This document shows positions 1 to 56,756 of a DNA stretch of 64,000 nucleotides, piece by piece; the first letter of the stretch is position 1; each line of letters starts with the position of its first letter. The translations under genes were made by a program, and so were the position numbers. The DNA is taken from contig BAAHQB010000297.1 in NCBI GenBank assembly GCA_054601695.1, positions 124,001 through 188,000 on the forward strand, given 5' to 3'. The notes under the pieces were generated by a model that searched no databases, had not been told where the DNA came from, and worked only from the letters and a program-made list of their open reading frames with translations. Source of the stretch: Amorphochlora amoebiformis. Lineage: Eukaryota; Cercozoa; Chlorarachniophyceae.

Positions 1-238
1 TACATGCACGAATACAGTCACTCTCCCTCCTCCCCGAAGTATACTTCAGATCAATAAAGAAAACCTTCATGTAAGCCTAACTCGAACCTAACTCTTAACC
101 CTAGCCTTAGCCCTAGCCCACCCTAACCTAAATTCTATTCCAAACCCCGAATCCGTTTCAAAATCCTCTCCTACCCTCAGAGAAGAGTTCGCTTTCCTCT
201 CCAGTCTCGGAGAGATCCATGGAGGTTCCTCAGAATTC

Positions 239-470
239 ATGAATCCCGGGGATTCCCAGGGTCTGAGAGATTACCCCGAGGTCTCTGGGTCGTCAGAACC
301 CAAGAATTTAACTGATACTAAGGATTCTGAAGATTCTCAAAACAACGGAGATCCGAGGGAGACCCCCGAGGGATCGGAATCCCGGGGGTCCCGGGATTCG
401 GGTAGGGACTGGAGATTTCTGGAGACTCCGGAGAGACGGGGTGAGGGCTTGAATGTTGTGAAGACGAACA
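239..470. repeat. GC-rich stretch with GGAGATT/CCGGG motifs, possible dispersed-repeat copy
   Basis: This stretch is rich in CCGGGG, GGAGAT and CTGGAG words. It resembles the more complete dispersed element seen near 35.4, 38.9, 46.7 and 52.7 kb. It is open in one plus frame for 131 codons (Ser/Glu/Asp-rich), but I see no conserved domain, and the frame runs into TA microsatellite. I treat it as repeat rather than gene. Confidence 0.35.
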
Positions 471-639
471 ATCATAGAGGGATATTCGACATGTTCAGTC
501 GGCGGTATAATATGGTATGTTATGAGAGATTGTCAATTTTTAATTTCTCGACCATATTTTTCGGGTGGGGTTGCGCGGATAGGTATGAGTGTGGCGGTGA
601 TGTATCAGACTTATGGAATATACTGTATGTTTAATTTAT

Positions 640-1410
<771 letters not shown>

Positions 1411-1455
1411 CTAGTCGGTGTAGATGTACCTAGAATACACAATCGGTATCCTACT

Positions 1456-1775
1456 AACTCAAACCCTAACTCTAACCCAACCCAAACCCTAACCCTCCTA
1501 ACCCTAACCCTAACCCTAACCGAAACCCTAACCCTAACGCTAGTTAGGATTTCACCCTATCCCTAATAACTCCCAACCCCAACCCGCTCACTCTAAAATC
1601 CTAACATCTTAAACAAAATCCTTACTTTCGAAAATTACCCTAGCTCTTAACGCTAATCCTAACGCAAATCCTAACCCTAACCCTAACCCTAACCCTAACC
1701 CTAACCCTAACCCTAACCCTAACGCTAACCCTAACCCTAGCCCTAACCCGAACCTAACACTAACCTGAATTCGAA
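1456..1775. repeat. Interstitial telomere-type repeats (CCCTAA)n
   Basis: Runs of CCCTAA occur, with a clean tract at about 1672-1740 and degenerate units (CGCTAA, CCGAAA) on either side. This is the vertebrate/protist-type telomere unit (TTAGGG on the other strand). Because unique and genic DNA lies on both sides, this is an interstitial array and not the chromosome end. Confidence 0.92.
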
Positions 1776-2059
1776 GTCTCGCTGAAAGTTTGGGTCAAAT
1801 CGTAGGGGCGTCGATATCGTGAACGAAATGGACGGAAAATTGTATTCTTCGGCGAAACCTAAGTACTCTCGGTTTTCAGCAATCGGGTAGTTTGGCATAT
1901 GCATGTGTGGATATGTATCATATGTACATGTGGATATGTGGATATGTTAATGGATATGTGGGAGATAATGGGTTGTATTGGATATGGATACAAGTTTAAA
2001 TCGAGGGTTGGAGTGTTTGATTAGTAGATATATTTATGTTGTGTATATTTAGAAATATA

Positions 2060-2117
<58 letters not shown>

Positions 2118-2139
2118 TAGATATTAAGATACAATGTAA

Positions 2140-2207
<68 letters not shown>

Positions 2208-2208
2208 A

Positions 2209-2303
<95 letters not shown>

Positions 2304-2439
2304 AATATAAATACATGATTAAATTTACATGATACACATGGGTGCATAGTAAATAGTACATAAACAAATACATACCTAATTTCTCATAGATACCTAGCTA
2401 GACGCGATAACACTCTCAATCAAATCGACAAACCTCTGC

Positions 2440-2530
2440 GTAACCCTAACCTTAACCCTAACCCTAACCCTAACCCTAACCCTAACCCTAACCCTAACCC
2501 TAACCTTAACCCTAACCCTAACCCTAAACC
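2440..2530. repeat. Interstitial telomere-type repeats (CCCTAA)n
   Basis: About fourteen tandem CCCTAA units lie here, with two CCTTAA variants. The array sits between two TA microsatellite blocks. Confidence 0.93.
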
Positions 2531-2610
2531 AACCCTTAGGCTAAGCCAGTAGACTGATCCTAATCTCAATCAAACCCTTAGGTTATCCAGATGATAGCGA
2601 TATACAACAG

Positions 2611-2690
<80 letters not shown>

Positions 2691-2710
2691 ACACACTTTT
2701 TGTATGTATG

Positions 2711-2750
<40 letters not shown>

Positions 2751-3015
2751 ATATATGTATATATGTATATATATATATATATGTATATATAAATATACAT
2801 GTAAACCATGTCAATGTACACATAACAAAATAAATAAATATACACCTTTGTATTATGTATGCACACATGTATTTTACAGTACACTCATAAGAATATATGC
2901 ACATATATACATACATATATGAACACATACATATATACATATATAAATATATATATATATATATGTATATAGAAATATATAATCCCATAAATGAAATATG
3001 ATATGATACCATCAG

Positions 3016-3093
3016 CATGTGGATAAGTTCGTAGAGTCTGTGGCGTCAGGTGAAATCGATGGGGTCACGCTCGAAGACATCACTTCAACAATG
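3016..3093 (+). CDS. Candidate single exon, unknown protein
   Basis: A CAG acceptor precedes 78 in-frame bases that translate to a protein-like 26-residue segment containing VESVASGEIDGVTLEDI, followed by a possible GT donor at 3094. I do not recognise the family. A second short candidate exon follows on the same strand at 4225-4248 ([10 protein letters not shown] before and GT after). If both are real they belong to a plus-strand gene running tail-to-tail toward the methyltransferase gene that ends at 6710. The donor is weak and no start or stop was found, so confidence is low. Confidence 0.35.
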
Positions 3094-3110
3094 GTCTGGA
3101 ACACATGCAT

Positions 3111-3206
<96 letters not shown>

Positions 3207-3299
3207 TATATATATTTATAATATATATATATATATATATGATTGTCTCTTTTTGGTCGTTTTTTCATTCGGATTCGAGTCTGAGGTACAGTTTGTTTC

Positions 3300-3400
3300 C
3301 TCTGACTCCGTCTTTCTCTCTCTCTCTTTTGTCTCTCTTACTCTCTTCTCTCTTTCTCTCTTTTTCTCTCTTTTTCCTCTCTGTGATCTCTCAGTTCTGT
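3300..3400. repeat. Pyrimidine-rich (CT)n tract
   Basis: CTCTCTTT-type low-complexity DNA follows a short unique stretch at 3241-3300. I see no coding signal in it. Confidence 0.7.
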
Positions 3401-3496
3401 AGATAAATACCTCTTTTGGAGAATTAAAATGTTGAGTTTTATTGAATGCTCTCTCTCTATATATATGTGTATATATGTGTAAATGTATATACATAT

Positions 3497-3545
<49 letters not shown>

Positions 3546-3618
3546 GTACATGTATAAATACATATACATATATATTTGTATATGTATATATATATATATA
3601 TATATATACAGATATACA

Positions 3619-3655
<37 letters not shown>

Positions 3656-3704
3656 TATGTATATACATATTATATATATATTATATTATATATACATATA
3701 TATA

Positions 3705-3742
<38 letters not shown>

Positions 3743-3751
3743 ACATATATA

Positions 3752-3790
<39 letters not shown>

Positions 3791-3936
3791 TTAAAAAAAT
3801 ACACTACATAAACACATACTTATACACGCACACACAATACATACATTTAAAAAAGGGAATTTTCAAATAATAGAATGAAACCGAATAAAAGAACAAACGA
3901 ACTTGAAACCGAAAACTAGAAACAAACTTACAAATA

Positions 3937-3997
<61 letters not shown>

Positions 3998-4017
3998 TTA
4001 CATATGTGTACATGTAC

Positions 4018-4062
<45 letters not shown>

Positions 4063-4135
4063 TATGTGTGTGTGTGTGTGACTGTATACATAAATACACA
4101 CATATATATATACATACATATATAGTCATAAATAT

Positions 4136-4191
<56 letters not shown>

Positions 4192-4448
4192 GCACACATA
4201 TACACATATATAATAATGCACTAGGTTCGAAAGGCAGTCGAGAAAAAGGTCAACTGTATGGAAATCAGTCGATTTTCCTCATATAAAATATATTTACATA
4301 TATACAAATATATACATACATTATAAACAAAATTATATTACAATATATACATATATGTATATATATACATGTATATATACATATATATATATATATAAAT
4401 AAATATATATATACAGATATACATGTATATATATATAGATACATATGT

Positions 4449-4540
<92 letters not shown>

Positions 4541-4701
4541 TTACAATAAGTCTTAGAAGTATAGCGGAGTTTCAGTGATATTTGTACATATACACACATA
4601 CATATATCTTTGTGTATACATATACCAGAAGTATATATAAATATATAGAAATACATATATACATATACACATATGTACATATAATATACTCTATATATAT
4701 G

Positions 4702-4760
<59 letters not shown>

Positions 4761-4829
4761 TATATTTATATTTATACGTATAGACCTACATGTATATACA
4801 TATATATATATATATACATACATATACAC

Positions 4830-4887
<58 letters not shown>

Positions 4888-4932
4888 TTATATTTAACAA
4901 TATCAATATATGTATATATGTACATATATATG

Positions 4933-4988
<56 letters not shown>

Positions 4989-5001
4989 TATAATATATAT
5001 A

Positions 5002-5119
<118 letters not shown>

Positions 5120-5222
5120 CATGATATACATGTATATATATATATATATGTATACAATATATAATATAATAATAATATATACATATGTATAAATATATAT
5201 TATATTTATATATATATATATA

Positions 5223-5267
<45 letters not shown>

Positions 5268-5274
5268 TACGCGT

Positions 5275-6166
5275 GTACGTGATGTACAGTAGATAAATTT
5301 TGATATTTGAAATTTCAGGTGAAGTTTAGTTTAAAAAATCGCAAAAACCTCATCGAGAACCTAGCATTGTCCGCTATTAATAAAGTTAAAAAATAAACAT
5401 AGAATCAAGCAAACTCTACAAGCTCAGCTTGTACGTACGCATGCATGCTTGTTTTCAGAGAAACTAAATTGGTTGTCGTCTTGTAAATAGAATCATACTT
5501 GTGTTCTAAAATGATATATACATACTAGCTTATTTAAGGATGTAATCACTGAATAACTTAGTATTTCGGACCATAAGCAGACTTCGAATGTTCACGTACT
5601 GACACATGTGGACCTTTGGACTTCTATATCACACTTGTATCTAGCGAGTTTGCGAGCTTGACATGTGAGCCATGTACGTATACGTACCTAAGTTCGTTTG
5701 CTCATGATCCCCCGTTCATGTATACATAATGCGTATACATACGTAGCTAGAAATCGATGCGCATGCCACCGTTGCAGCTAGTAAGTAGTCGTATAACAGC
5801 TAATTTACGTAAGTAGTATGTGTGTATGAGTTAACGTTTGCATGTACTGACGCGTTCACCCTTATATACTACCGTCATGACCATTTACAGTATACATTGG
5901 ATACAAATTCATATAATATCATGATGAATACTAGTCCAACTTGCATGTACCGCTCGTTTGCATGATAAACTTTGCAGTACGTCACGGTACGTACGTATAT
6001 CAAAACTATTCGTATACGCACACGTATACGTACGTACATTATGAACTCAAGTACGAACTTAGTACTTGCCAAGTCCGAGTATATACGTACACACTACAGT
6101 ACGTATCCGCTGGTACTTAGGGGTGCACATTACATGCGTACGCTTGCATACATACGCCGTGATATA

Positions 6167-6232
<66 letters not shown>

Positions 6233-6326
6233 ATATATATATATACTACAGTACGTATCCGCTAGTACGTAGGAGTGCACATTACATGCGTACGCTTGCA
6301 TACATACGCCGTGATATAATACACAT

Positions 6327-6384
<58 letters not shown>

Positions 6385-6709
6385 ATACATAAATACATAT
6401 GCACATATAAAATATCAATGTGTATATGTATATATGTATATGTATATATATGTGTATGTACATATCAATATATAATATATATATGTATGTATATATTGAA
6501 TATGTACAGTTGAGAGAATACAGATTTGCATCTCGAAGATTAAATTTCATGCCCTTGAAAAGTTTTATTAATTCGTACTAGCCGGCCCACATATCCTTGC
6601 ACTTTGAAGGTCTGCAAGATCGAAATTAGGCGAATAAACTGTGCCATATTGATGATGAGCTTGATCGTCTACGGCCCTGTTGTAGCAAGCATATACATCC
6701 ATCTATCTA
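5275..6709. other. TA-poor intergenic stretch, ACGTAC-rich
   Basis: This is mostly unique sequence with many CGTACGTA-type words and some CTAG. I found no convincing exon in it. It lies just downstream of the methyltransferase gene that ends at 6710, in the position where the other tail-to-tail regions carry CTAG-rich islands, though CTAG is less dense here. A duplicated 80-base segment interrupts it (6087-6330). Confidence 0.5.
6087..6330. repeat. Direct duplication of about 80 bp separated by (TA)n
   Basis: The segment starting ACTACAGTACGTATCCGCT at 6091 recurs at 6245 with few differences, including the shared end GCCGTGATATAATA. A (TA)n tract of about 70 bases separates the copies. This is the same duplication-plus-TA architecture seen at exons elsewhere in the window, here in non-coding DNA. 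Confidence 0.85.
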
Positions 6710-13274
<6,565 letters not shown>

Positions 13275-13999
13275 AGCTACTCCCCCCTTCAGACACGAGC
13301 GACGTCGTCTGGAAGGGGGGGGGGTTGTACCGAGACCTCTGCGGTTGACCACCGGCCTAGAAAAGTTTATAGTACATGTGTTTTCACATATCTTTGAGCA
13401 TATGTTGATTTGCATACTGTACATACGTCGCAAACAGGCAGTACACGGCCAGGGACACAGGAAGATATCGAGCGAGATTTTATAATAATTTCCAGATTTT
13501 TAGGGGGAAGACGTATCATGATACATGGACGTGTAGAGCAGATGATTTTGGGGGGTTAGGGGTACCCTCTTGGGGCTCGGGCCACCGCAGAAAGAAAAAG
13601 CAGGAGATGGGGTAGGACGGCCACCGCGAGATTTTAAAGTTCTGGGTTCCGAAAGATATAAAAAAAAAATCGTGATGTCTCTAACGATGGGTTCCGTGAG
13701 CACTCTCGTGTTATGTTCAGATGCGTGTCCCGCTCAAGCTTCTACACAAATAATATAAAACAGAGACACCGATTGCCATCTCTACGTTGTCCTTCTGCGT
13801 GACTTAGAGTGACAGTTGGGATAAACATAGCATCGAACTTGAAACGATTAGAGGTTTATTTCTTAGGTGATCCTCCCCGAAAATATCCAGATGATAACTA
13901 TTTTTAGAATATAGTCAACCCTTCAGACTTATTACCTATTTTCCCCCAAAGACAGCCTCAAGTCGTGACCATTGGCACCCACGCGGACAGCAACGGACC
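13275..13999. promoter_or_regulatory. Head-to-head 5' region between methyltransferase (-) and NCKX (+)
   Basis: About 725 bases separate the two start codons. The stretch is TA-repeat-poor and partly GC-rich, with a G-tract at 13312-13323. I see no TATA box I would defend and no convincing exon. A shared, possibly bidirectional promoter region is inferred from gene orientation only. Confidence 0.45.
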
Positions 14000-21619
<7,620 letters not shown>

Positions 21620-22453
21620 CCGGACATGTGTGCGATACTAGTAATAAGCCTATGGTTATCATAGTGCAATTGCAATGCTTTCTCTAGTTTTATGACTCAA
21701 GAGTGCGAAATCGGAGAGATGTCACGGTATTGCCAGGCGAAGTATTACTTAGACTACGCGGCGCCATGGCGAGCACTGTGCAATTCTATTCGAGGGGCGC
21801 CAGCTGCACCTACAGTGTAATACTGTTCTATATAGAGTTATAGCTAGATAGATTGGAGTCGACATATCGATCAGCGACTAGGAGCCTAGTACAACAAGAA
21901 GTAGAACTTGCAACACCAGCTCAATTCTAAGTCAGGCAATCTCTAGAAGCTAGCTAGTGCTGCGACTCAAGTCACTCAATGCGTTCAAAATTATAAGAAT
22001 TAGTAAACTTGTTCAAGTTGTTCTCTACTTAATTATATAATATTCTACTAATCATCTGGATTATCGTGGGAGCAAAGTTACCGGACCACCAGTTATACAT
22101 CATCTAGATCATCTAGATCATAATTCATCGATCGATCATTCCCTAGATTCCATAGACACGGTTTGCGCGACACATTTCCAAGTGGCATATACCGTGGAGT
22201 CGGAGGTGATTTTAAAATTTTATATATATATATATAAATCTACTAGTTTAACGCTCAGATAGTAGTCTTTCTCAGAGTCTACAGCTAGACAGGTCTAGTA
22301 CTAGTACTCTAAATCATCAGCCGCTCAGTACGTCATGATCATAGGCTAGCTAATATTCATCCAATTCATGAATGTACAACAGCACACAATGGTTTACATG
22401 TACACCGTTTACTAATGATGTTGTCTGGATCATAGTTAACGTTTCCTCTAGTT
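21620..22453. other. CTAG-rich tail-to-tail intergenic island
   Basis: Between the NCKX stop and the minus-strand methyltransferase stop lies almost microsatellite-free DNA. It is dense in CTAG, ACTAGT and TCTAGA words, for example around 21886-21960, 22107-22130 and 22280-22300. I see no exon. It should hold both 3' untranslated ends. Confidence 0.7.
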
Positions 22454-40424
<17,971 letters not shown>

Positions 40425-40500
40425 ACATGTATCCATGCATGTATACCTGGATATAGATATTATATGTACATATGCATATATATATATATATATATACATG

Positions 40501-40578
<78 letters not shown>

Positions 40579-41520
40579 TTATTAGCGGTGCGTAGTATAT
40601 AGAGAGCAGGTTTTGTGGTTAGGGCAAGCTTAACCCTATAGTCGTAATTGAGTTAATGAAGTTGAGTAATTGTTCGTAGGCATGGAGAGAGCTCGTTTCG
40701 ACCAAGAGGGGGGCTGAGGCTCAGACTGCCGATTTGTGGATAGGAGAGGAACCTTGACCGTCACCTATATACTACATGTATCTCTTACTATATACACTAG
40801 AATCAAGTTAAGTCTCACTAGTCTCACTTTTTATGTTATTGGTGTTATCACTGGCCTGTATCCAAATGATAAAGATGTTGGGTTACGAATGAGTACATAC
40901 CCTAGATACCTGGTTGGATAATCTAGATCTAGTAGATACTCTAGCCACATACAAACATTCTAGACCTATTTTCTAGATTTCATGCATCTAGTTCATGTAC
41001 GGATAAAATATCAAAATTTGGGATCAACCAGCCTGTGCTTGTGTGACCTAATAGGGTCTTAAAAAGATAATCATTTCAAGTATTTCCACCGTCTTATTAT
41101 AGGAATAAACTGCAGTGCACTAGCCCTAGGGCAAAAACATATGTACATGTACTATTTACACTCACTTTTCCTCTCTTCAGATCAGCTCTTCCCGCGCAAC
41201 CGCTTCCGTGCATACCTAGCGATTCGAAAACTCCACGTGCACATATGGCAAGAGCCAGAATCTGGTATTCTCTAGATTCTCTAGATTCTTGCTCAGTGAT
41301 TGAAAATTGTTACGACTACTTTGAGGAAGCTTGGGCCCTATGATCCAGATGGAAGGGGTGATGACGATATGGGTCCCTATCTAGCTATGGGTGGATGATG
41401 ATGATGATGATGGTGTCTATCTACTCTGTCTAGATAAAGGTCTGGGGTTGGTGATGATATGGGCTTGGATCGATGTTGAATGCTTGGACATATGGCTGAG
41501 AGTTTATATTACTGTTATAT
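40425..41520. other. Intergenic, CTAG-rich tail-to-tail island
   Basis: After a TA array (40480-40575) comes microsatellite-free DNA. CTAG is dense between 40888 and 41440 (for example ATCTAGATCTAGTAG near 40921, TCTAGATTCTCTAGATTC near 41272). It lies between the 3' end of pyrophosphatase and the 3' end of the C2H2 gene. Short ORFs are present, but none with family resemblance. Confidence 0.65.
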
Positions 41521-41577
41521 ACTTCCCTGTTTTACGTATATATATATATATATATATATGTATACAGATATGTATAT

Positions 41578-41677
<100 letters not shown>

Positions 41678-42147
41678 CTATATATACATATATATGATAT
41701 GGTAGGTGTGAATCACTATGTGTATATGTATAAATATACATAAATGTATGTGTATGTATATATAAATATATATGTATGTATATATTATATGTATATGTGT
41801 GTATATATATGAATATATTTATTTATGCAAATATATAAAAAATATATGTTATACAATATAATATGTGTATATGTATATATATGTACATGTACATATATAT
41901 ATATATATATAACATTTATATGTATATGTGTATGTATGTATATATACATATGTATATATGCATATATATGTGTATATATATATATGAACACATATATATT
42001 TAGATATATGAAAGTATAAAGTATAAATATGTATATATATATATGTATGTATATATGTATGTATGTGTGTATATGTATATATATATGTGTGTATATTTAG
42101 GTATGTAACAGCATAAAGTGAATGTGTATATGTATAAATATATATAC

Positions 42148-42185
<38 letters not shown>

Positions 42186-42225
42186 TTAAATATATATAAT
42201 ATATATACACATATATATATATATA

Positions 42226-42272
<47 letters not shown>

Positions 42273-42295
42273 CATATATATGTATATATTTGTAC

Positions 42296-48280
<5,985 letters not shown>

Positions 48281-48748
48281 TACTTCCGCAAACGTTCCTA
48301 GGCACCCCAACAGACAAACCCATTTCCCACCCCCTCCATTCCCGTGTGAAAGCGAAATCGGATCCTCCAGGCAATCGGATTGTAGGACGACGGCGTGCCA
48401 GACACGTGTTGGTTGAACTAGTGTGATGCTGCCCTAAGTCACATAAATCTTTGCAAACGGGACAACTGCGGGACATTCGTGGCGACGGAGAGCATGTCCA
48501 GTGGACGGAAGGTGCCTTGATTTTGTCGTGTCTGAGTAGTTCAGTAGTGTACATGCGGCATTACTGTTATATACGTGGTTGAGGTTGTATATAATAGGGC
48601 TCTCCGAGCCAAAATGACGAAATAGGTCGCTTGAAAGCGAGTAAAACATGGCAAAACATGCCGCATCGCCATACCTTTTCAAACATTTCAAAATCAAAAC
48701 ACACGCACCAATCGCCCTATACACTCTCGTTTTCCCTCTCCTCCACAG
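48281..48748. promoter_or_regulatory. Head-to-head 5' region between C2H2 (-) and acylphosphatase (+)
   Basis: Microsatellite-free and relatively GC-rich. It should contain the first acylphosphatase exon with its Met, which I could not place, and the shared upstream region. A 148-codon minus frame at 48434-48880 overlaps the acylphosphatase exon antisense and is not taken as a gene. Confidence 0.45.
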
Positions 48749-52100
<3,352 letters not shown>

Positions 52101-52127
52101 AACATACTAACTAAACAGAAACATGTT

Positions 52128-52180
<53 letters not shown>

Positions 52181-52258
52181 AATTAGAAAGTGGATTCTAA
52201 TCCTTTCGAAGAGTTCACAGTCAAAGCGTAAAACATACTAACTAAACAGAAACATGTT

Positions 52259-52345
<87 letters not shown>

Positions 52346-52397
52346 AGAGTTCACAGTCAAAAAGTAAACTCACTAATCGTAAACACGGAAAGATGTT

Positions 52398-52451
<54 letters not shown>

Positions 52452-52502
52452 ATATGTATGTATATGTACCTAGATACATACACACATTTACGCACATATT
52501 CT

Positions 52503-52636
<134 letters not shown>

Positions 52637-52659
52637 GTATGTTGGTACGGTTTGGTAGT

Positions 52660-52930
52660 CCATAGTCAGGTTGAGAGTCTGTCGAATCTTTTGGGTTTTG
52701 AGTTCCGGCTTTTGGATTGTGATAAACAATTTTTGGAACAAATTAGAACTGTTTGAAAACCTTCGAGTTCCTTCTGGAGTACCCAAGAATCCAGGGGAGT
52801 ATCGGGTAGTACCGGATACTACCGGATTCACAAACTTGCATCTCCAGTGGTCTCTTTGGCGATCTTGGAGTAGTTGTGTAGTGGTATAAGCATAGGTAAT
52901 ATCTGGTGTAGAGTAGGTAGATACTAGAGA
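52660..52930. repeat. Dispersed repeat copy, partial
   Basis: CCAGGGGAGTATCGGGTAGT, ACCGGATACTACCGGATTC and GCATCTCCAGTGGTCTC resemble the CCGGTAGTACCCGG / GGAGATC parts of the 46.7 kb copy. It lies between the acylphosphatase 3' end and the CTAG island. Confidence 0.6.
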
Positions 52931-52960
52931 TACGACCATGCTATCTAGAGGACCCTTCAT

Positions 52961-53056
<96 letters not shown>

Positions 53057-53099
53057 ATATATATATATGTGTGTGTGTATAATGAGATGTGCAGGTGTG

Positions 53100-53620
53100 T
53101 GTTTGAATTGGAGATGGGGATGCATGATTGTACATGTGTACCAGATGTAATGCGGGTATGATTCGAGTGATGAATATCTAGATGCTAGAGGTGATGTCTA
53201 TGCTACTACTAGTAGTATGATGTGTACGTGTAACATACGATCAGGGTCAAGCTTCCAAATGGCAGCTACTGGGCGTGATTCGTCTAGGCTAGTACTAGTG
53301 GTAGGCACTAGCTACTACTACTGTACTAGCTCTGAGCGCATCGATCATGATCGCATTTAAAGAAATTCTAGTTATTACTTCTAGACTTGTATTGATCACG
53401 CTTCAGTATATATAGTCAGTGACTTGCTAATTATAATTATTATATACTACGGACTAGATCTAGTAGATAGACTAGATCTAGTAGATAGAATTTATTAGTC
53501 TGGATATTTGACTCAAATTGTATGAAGATATTCTAGATCAGTAATAAAAATTTACTAGATTTACTTAATGCATCATAACTCTAGAACTTGCAAACGCTAA
53601 TCATCCGTCTAGATATAAAC
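53100..53620. other. CTAG-rich tail-to-tail intergenic island
   Basis: Microsatellite-free DNA with many CTAG words (ACTAGATCTAGTAGATAG repeated at 53451-53490, GCTAGTACTAGTGG near 53288). It lies between the acylphosphatase and DUF288 gene 3' ends. No exon seen. Confidence 0.7.
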
Positions 53621-53623
53621 TTG

Positions 53624-54123
53624 TCATCTCGAGACCGATGGCGCTTTTCTCAATACAGTACTATCGGATACACTATCTACACTATCCCCGTCCCTCCTCC
53701 CATCCACAACCCCTGCCTCCAACGCCTTCCCACCGCTAAACAATTTGTCCGAATCCACTTTCGGGAACACGTAACCAATCCTCAACAGGTCGCGAAGAAA
53801 CGCTTGCGTCAGCTTTACATCCCTGGCGCCAAGGATCCCGTATTCGAACATGGTGATCATCAAGTCTTCGACGCGCCCTGGCAGCGTGCTTTCGCTCGAT
53901 TTCCACTCAAGGAGAAACGCAGTCAGCGCAGAGGCTTGGAGGTACAGGGGAAGCTCCGACTCAAAGTCTGCGAGGTACGAGTGAGGATTGCGAAACTGGT
54001 TGACGAACGGTGGGGCGAAAGCGATGACCAAGCCGATGTCCCACATGAGTCGCTCTGTCAGGTAGCTCCTATCAATGGTCACGAAATTAACGCTTTCCAC
54101 ACCTCTTTTCATCATATATATTT

Positions 54124-54164
<41 letters not shown>

Positions 54165-54228
54165 ATATATAAATATATAACAGTATTAATCATTAATTTA
54201 TTTTAGTAATACCAATAATAATTACAAC

Positions 54229-54327
<99 letters not shown>

Positions 54328-54413
54328 TAACATGTCATTGCAGGTCTTTGGTAGAAGTGTGCTTCTTATTTATACTAAACATGTATACACATACACACAC
54401 ACACACACATATT

Positions 54414-54490
<77 letters not shown>

Positions 54491-54497
54491 ATATGTA

Positions 54498-54576
<79 letters not shown>

Positions 54577-54684
54577 TATAAGTTTGTACCTCCAGATATC
54601 GGTGACCCTGCCATGGACGCTAACCGGAAGCATTAGTCCCCAAAAGCTATCAATCCTATATACATACATACATACAGACATACA

Positions 54685-54754
<70 letters not shown>

Positions 54755-55040
54755 TATCTATGTGCATATATAATATATATACACACATATAGATGATATT
54801 GGTTTGAAATAAGGTTGAATGTAACCCGTAGAGAGCAGCCTGTGCATTGGTGGGGGCGAACTTTCCTGGCGGCAACGCAAGCAACGTATTCTTCTCCGAA
54901 AACTCCACGGGTAGGGCTCTAGTAAGCCTGAGGTATTCATATATCAAAATCTATATACATCAGCCTTCCACAATAAATATATGTATCTATATGTATTAAT
55001 ATAATGTATATGTATACGTGTGTGTGTATATATATAATAT

Positions 55041-55078
<38 letters not shown>

Positions 55079-56660
55079 GTATATGAATATAAGAGTGGTT
55101 TGTTGTGTTTGTAGTTGATAATGCGGTTGATTTGTGTCGGAGCAGAGCAGAGCAGTTCGGTTTGTGAATGGAGGCAGTTCAATATTAACAAACCCAACCT
55201 CTTCACCAATACGGCTAACCGACAGGACACTCCTTCAATGGGGTCTTCGAGCTTTGGCTCTGTGAGAGCATGCAGTCCATTGTTAACTCTTTTCTTTCCC
55301 ATTCTACGTTGCAAGCGAAGATTTCCCCGCACGCATCTCGCGTGGCGGTGATTTGTTTAGAGAGACAAAAGCATTATTGCTTTTCTTAACGAACCACTAT
55401 TGCTGGCTTGAATTTGTTGGAGGAGGTTATAGGTTGCACAGTGCAGCCCCCTCCTTTTTGAGAGTAGATTGAGCTTTAACTGAAGAAAAGGTTACAACAG
55501 CACGTATGGCATTATGTGCACGTGTGAAAGTCAAGACTAAGTACAGCAGCTACTTAACGATCTACCCCCCCAGCCATTCCCTTCCGTGCTTATCACCTTA
55601 CCAACCTATTAATTAACCGTATCACCGTATTAACTGTCTGTGTGAGGGTATGTTAGGCTATCAAATGTCTGCAGGAGGGTTTCAAGATCTCTTGTGGGTG
55701 TCAAGTGTCGGTATGAGGGTCTCAAGATCTCTTGTGGGTGATAAGCTGGAGCTTAAGTTCCCCTGCATAGCAGATATTTACCCTTTTTGATACCTGTACA
55801 CGGCGTCGACGTCGGGGTCGTGGTTGGCGAGGCTTTGCACCATCCCTATCCGACCAGGCGCCCAAGGGTTTGGGCTTGACTTTGGCTTGGGCGTGGGCTT
55901 GGGGATGGGGTTTGGGTTTGAATTTGGTCTGCGTGTATGTATGGTATTGGAGTCCTTGATGAAGTCCAGGGGAAAGCCTCGGGGCCACATGTTTGTTGTT
56001 GGGGTTTGGGTGTGGTTGGCGGTGGGATGGAAAAAGGGGTAAGGGTTGAGGAGGTGGTGGTCGTTGGAGGCCCATGAGACTTGGACTTCACTTTGGGTTT
56101 GCGGTTGTGCATGTTGTTGTGTTTCGGTTAGCAAATAATGGGATATGGGGCCTTGTTGAGGGTTTATGAGCACGTTGTCGTCATCCACGTCGTAGATCAC
56201 CTGCACGTAAGTGGATATGTTGGAAACTCATCCCACCGGATATGTCGTATCTTATGTAAGTGGATATGTCGCATCTTTAATCGATATGTCGCACATATTC
56301 TGCATGTAGCTGTGTATGTCGCACATGTTCTGCATGCAGCTGTGTATGTCGCACATGACACATGATCTGCATGTAGCTGTGTATGTAGATGTAGGCGTGT
56401 ATGCATGTGTGATTAAGTGAACAAGTCGTAGATGATCTGCATGGAAGTGGAGATCTCCGAAGATAACAATCCCACCCAGATGTATATACATGTATGTGTG
56501 TGCGTCTATATGAGAAAATATTCTTATACATATATGCATATATGTATATATATATATATATGTGTGTATATGTACATATATATACACATATATGCATCTA
56601 TATAAATATATATTTTTATATATATAATATGTATATAATATATATATATATATATATATG

Positions 56661-56756
<96 letters not shown>

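Noticed and set aside
239-634. 131-codon plus-strand ORF rich in Ser/Glu/Asp
   Set aside because: Built from repeat-like GGAGAT/CCGGG DNA resembling a dispersed element; no domain, and the frame ends in microsatellite.
1456-2530. Chromosome end
   Set aside because: The CCCTAA arrays are short, interrupted and flanked by other DNA on both sides; a third lies in an intron.
53588-54172. 194-codon plus-strand ORF
   Set aside because: It is antisense to the last DUF288 exon, whose minus-strand reading matches conserved family blocks.
55115-55351. Separate gene in the DUF288 intron
   Set aside because: Open on both strands for about 80-130 codons, but no motif, no clear splice sites, and the DUF288 exons join in phase across it. 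Kept only as an intron segment of note.
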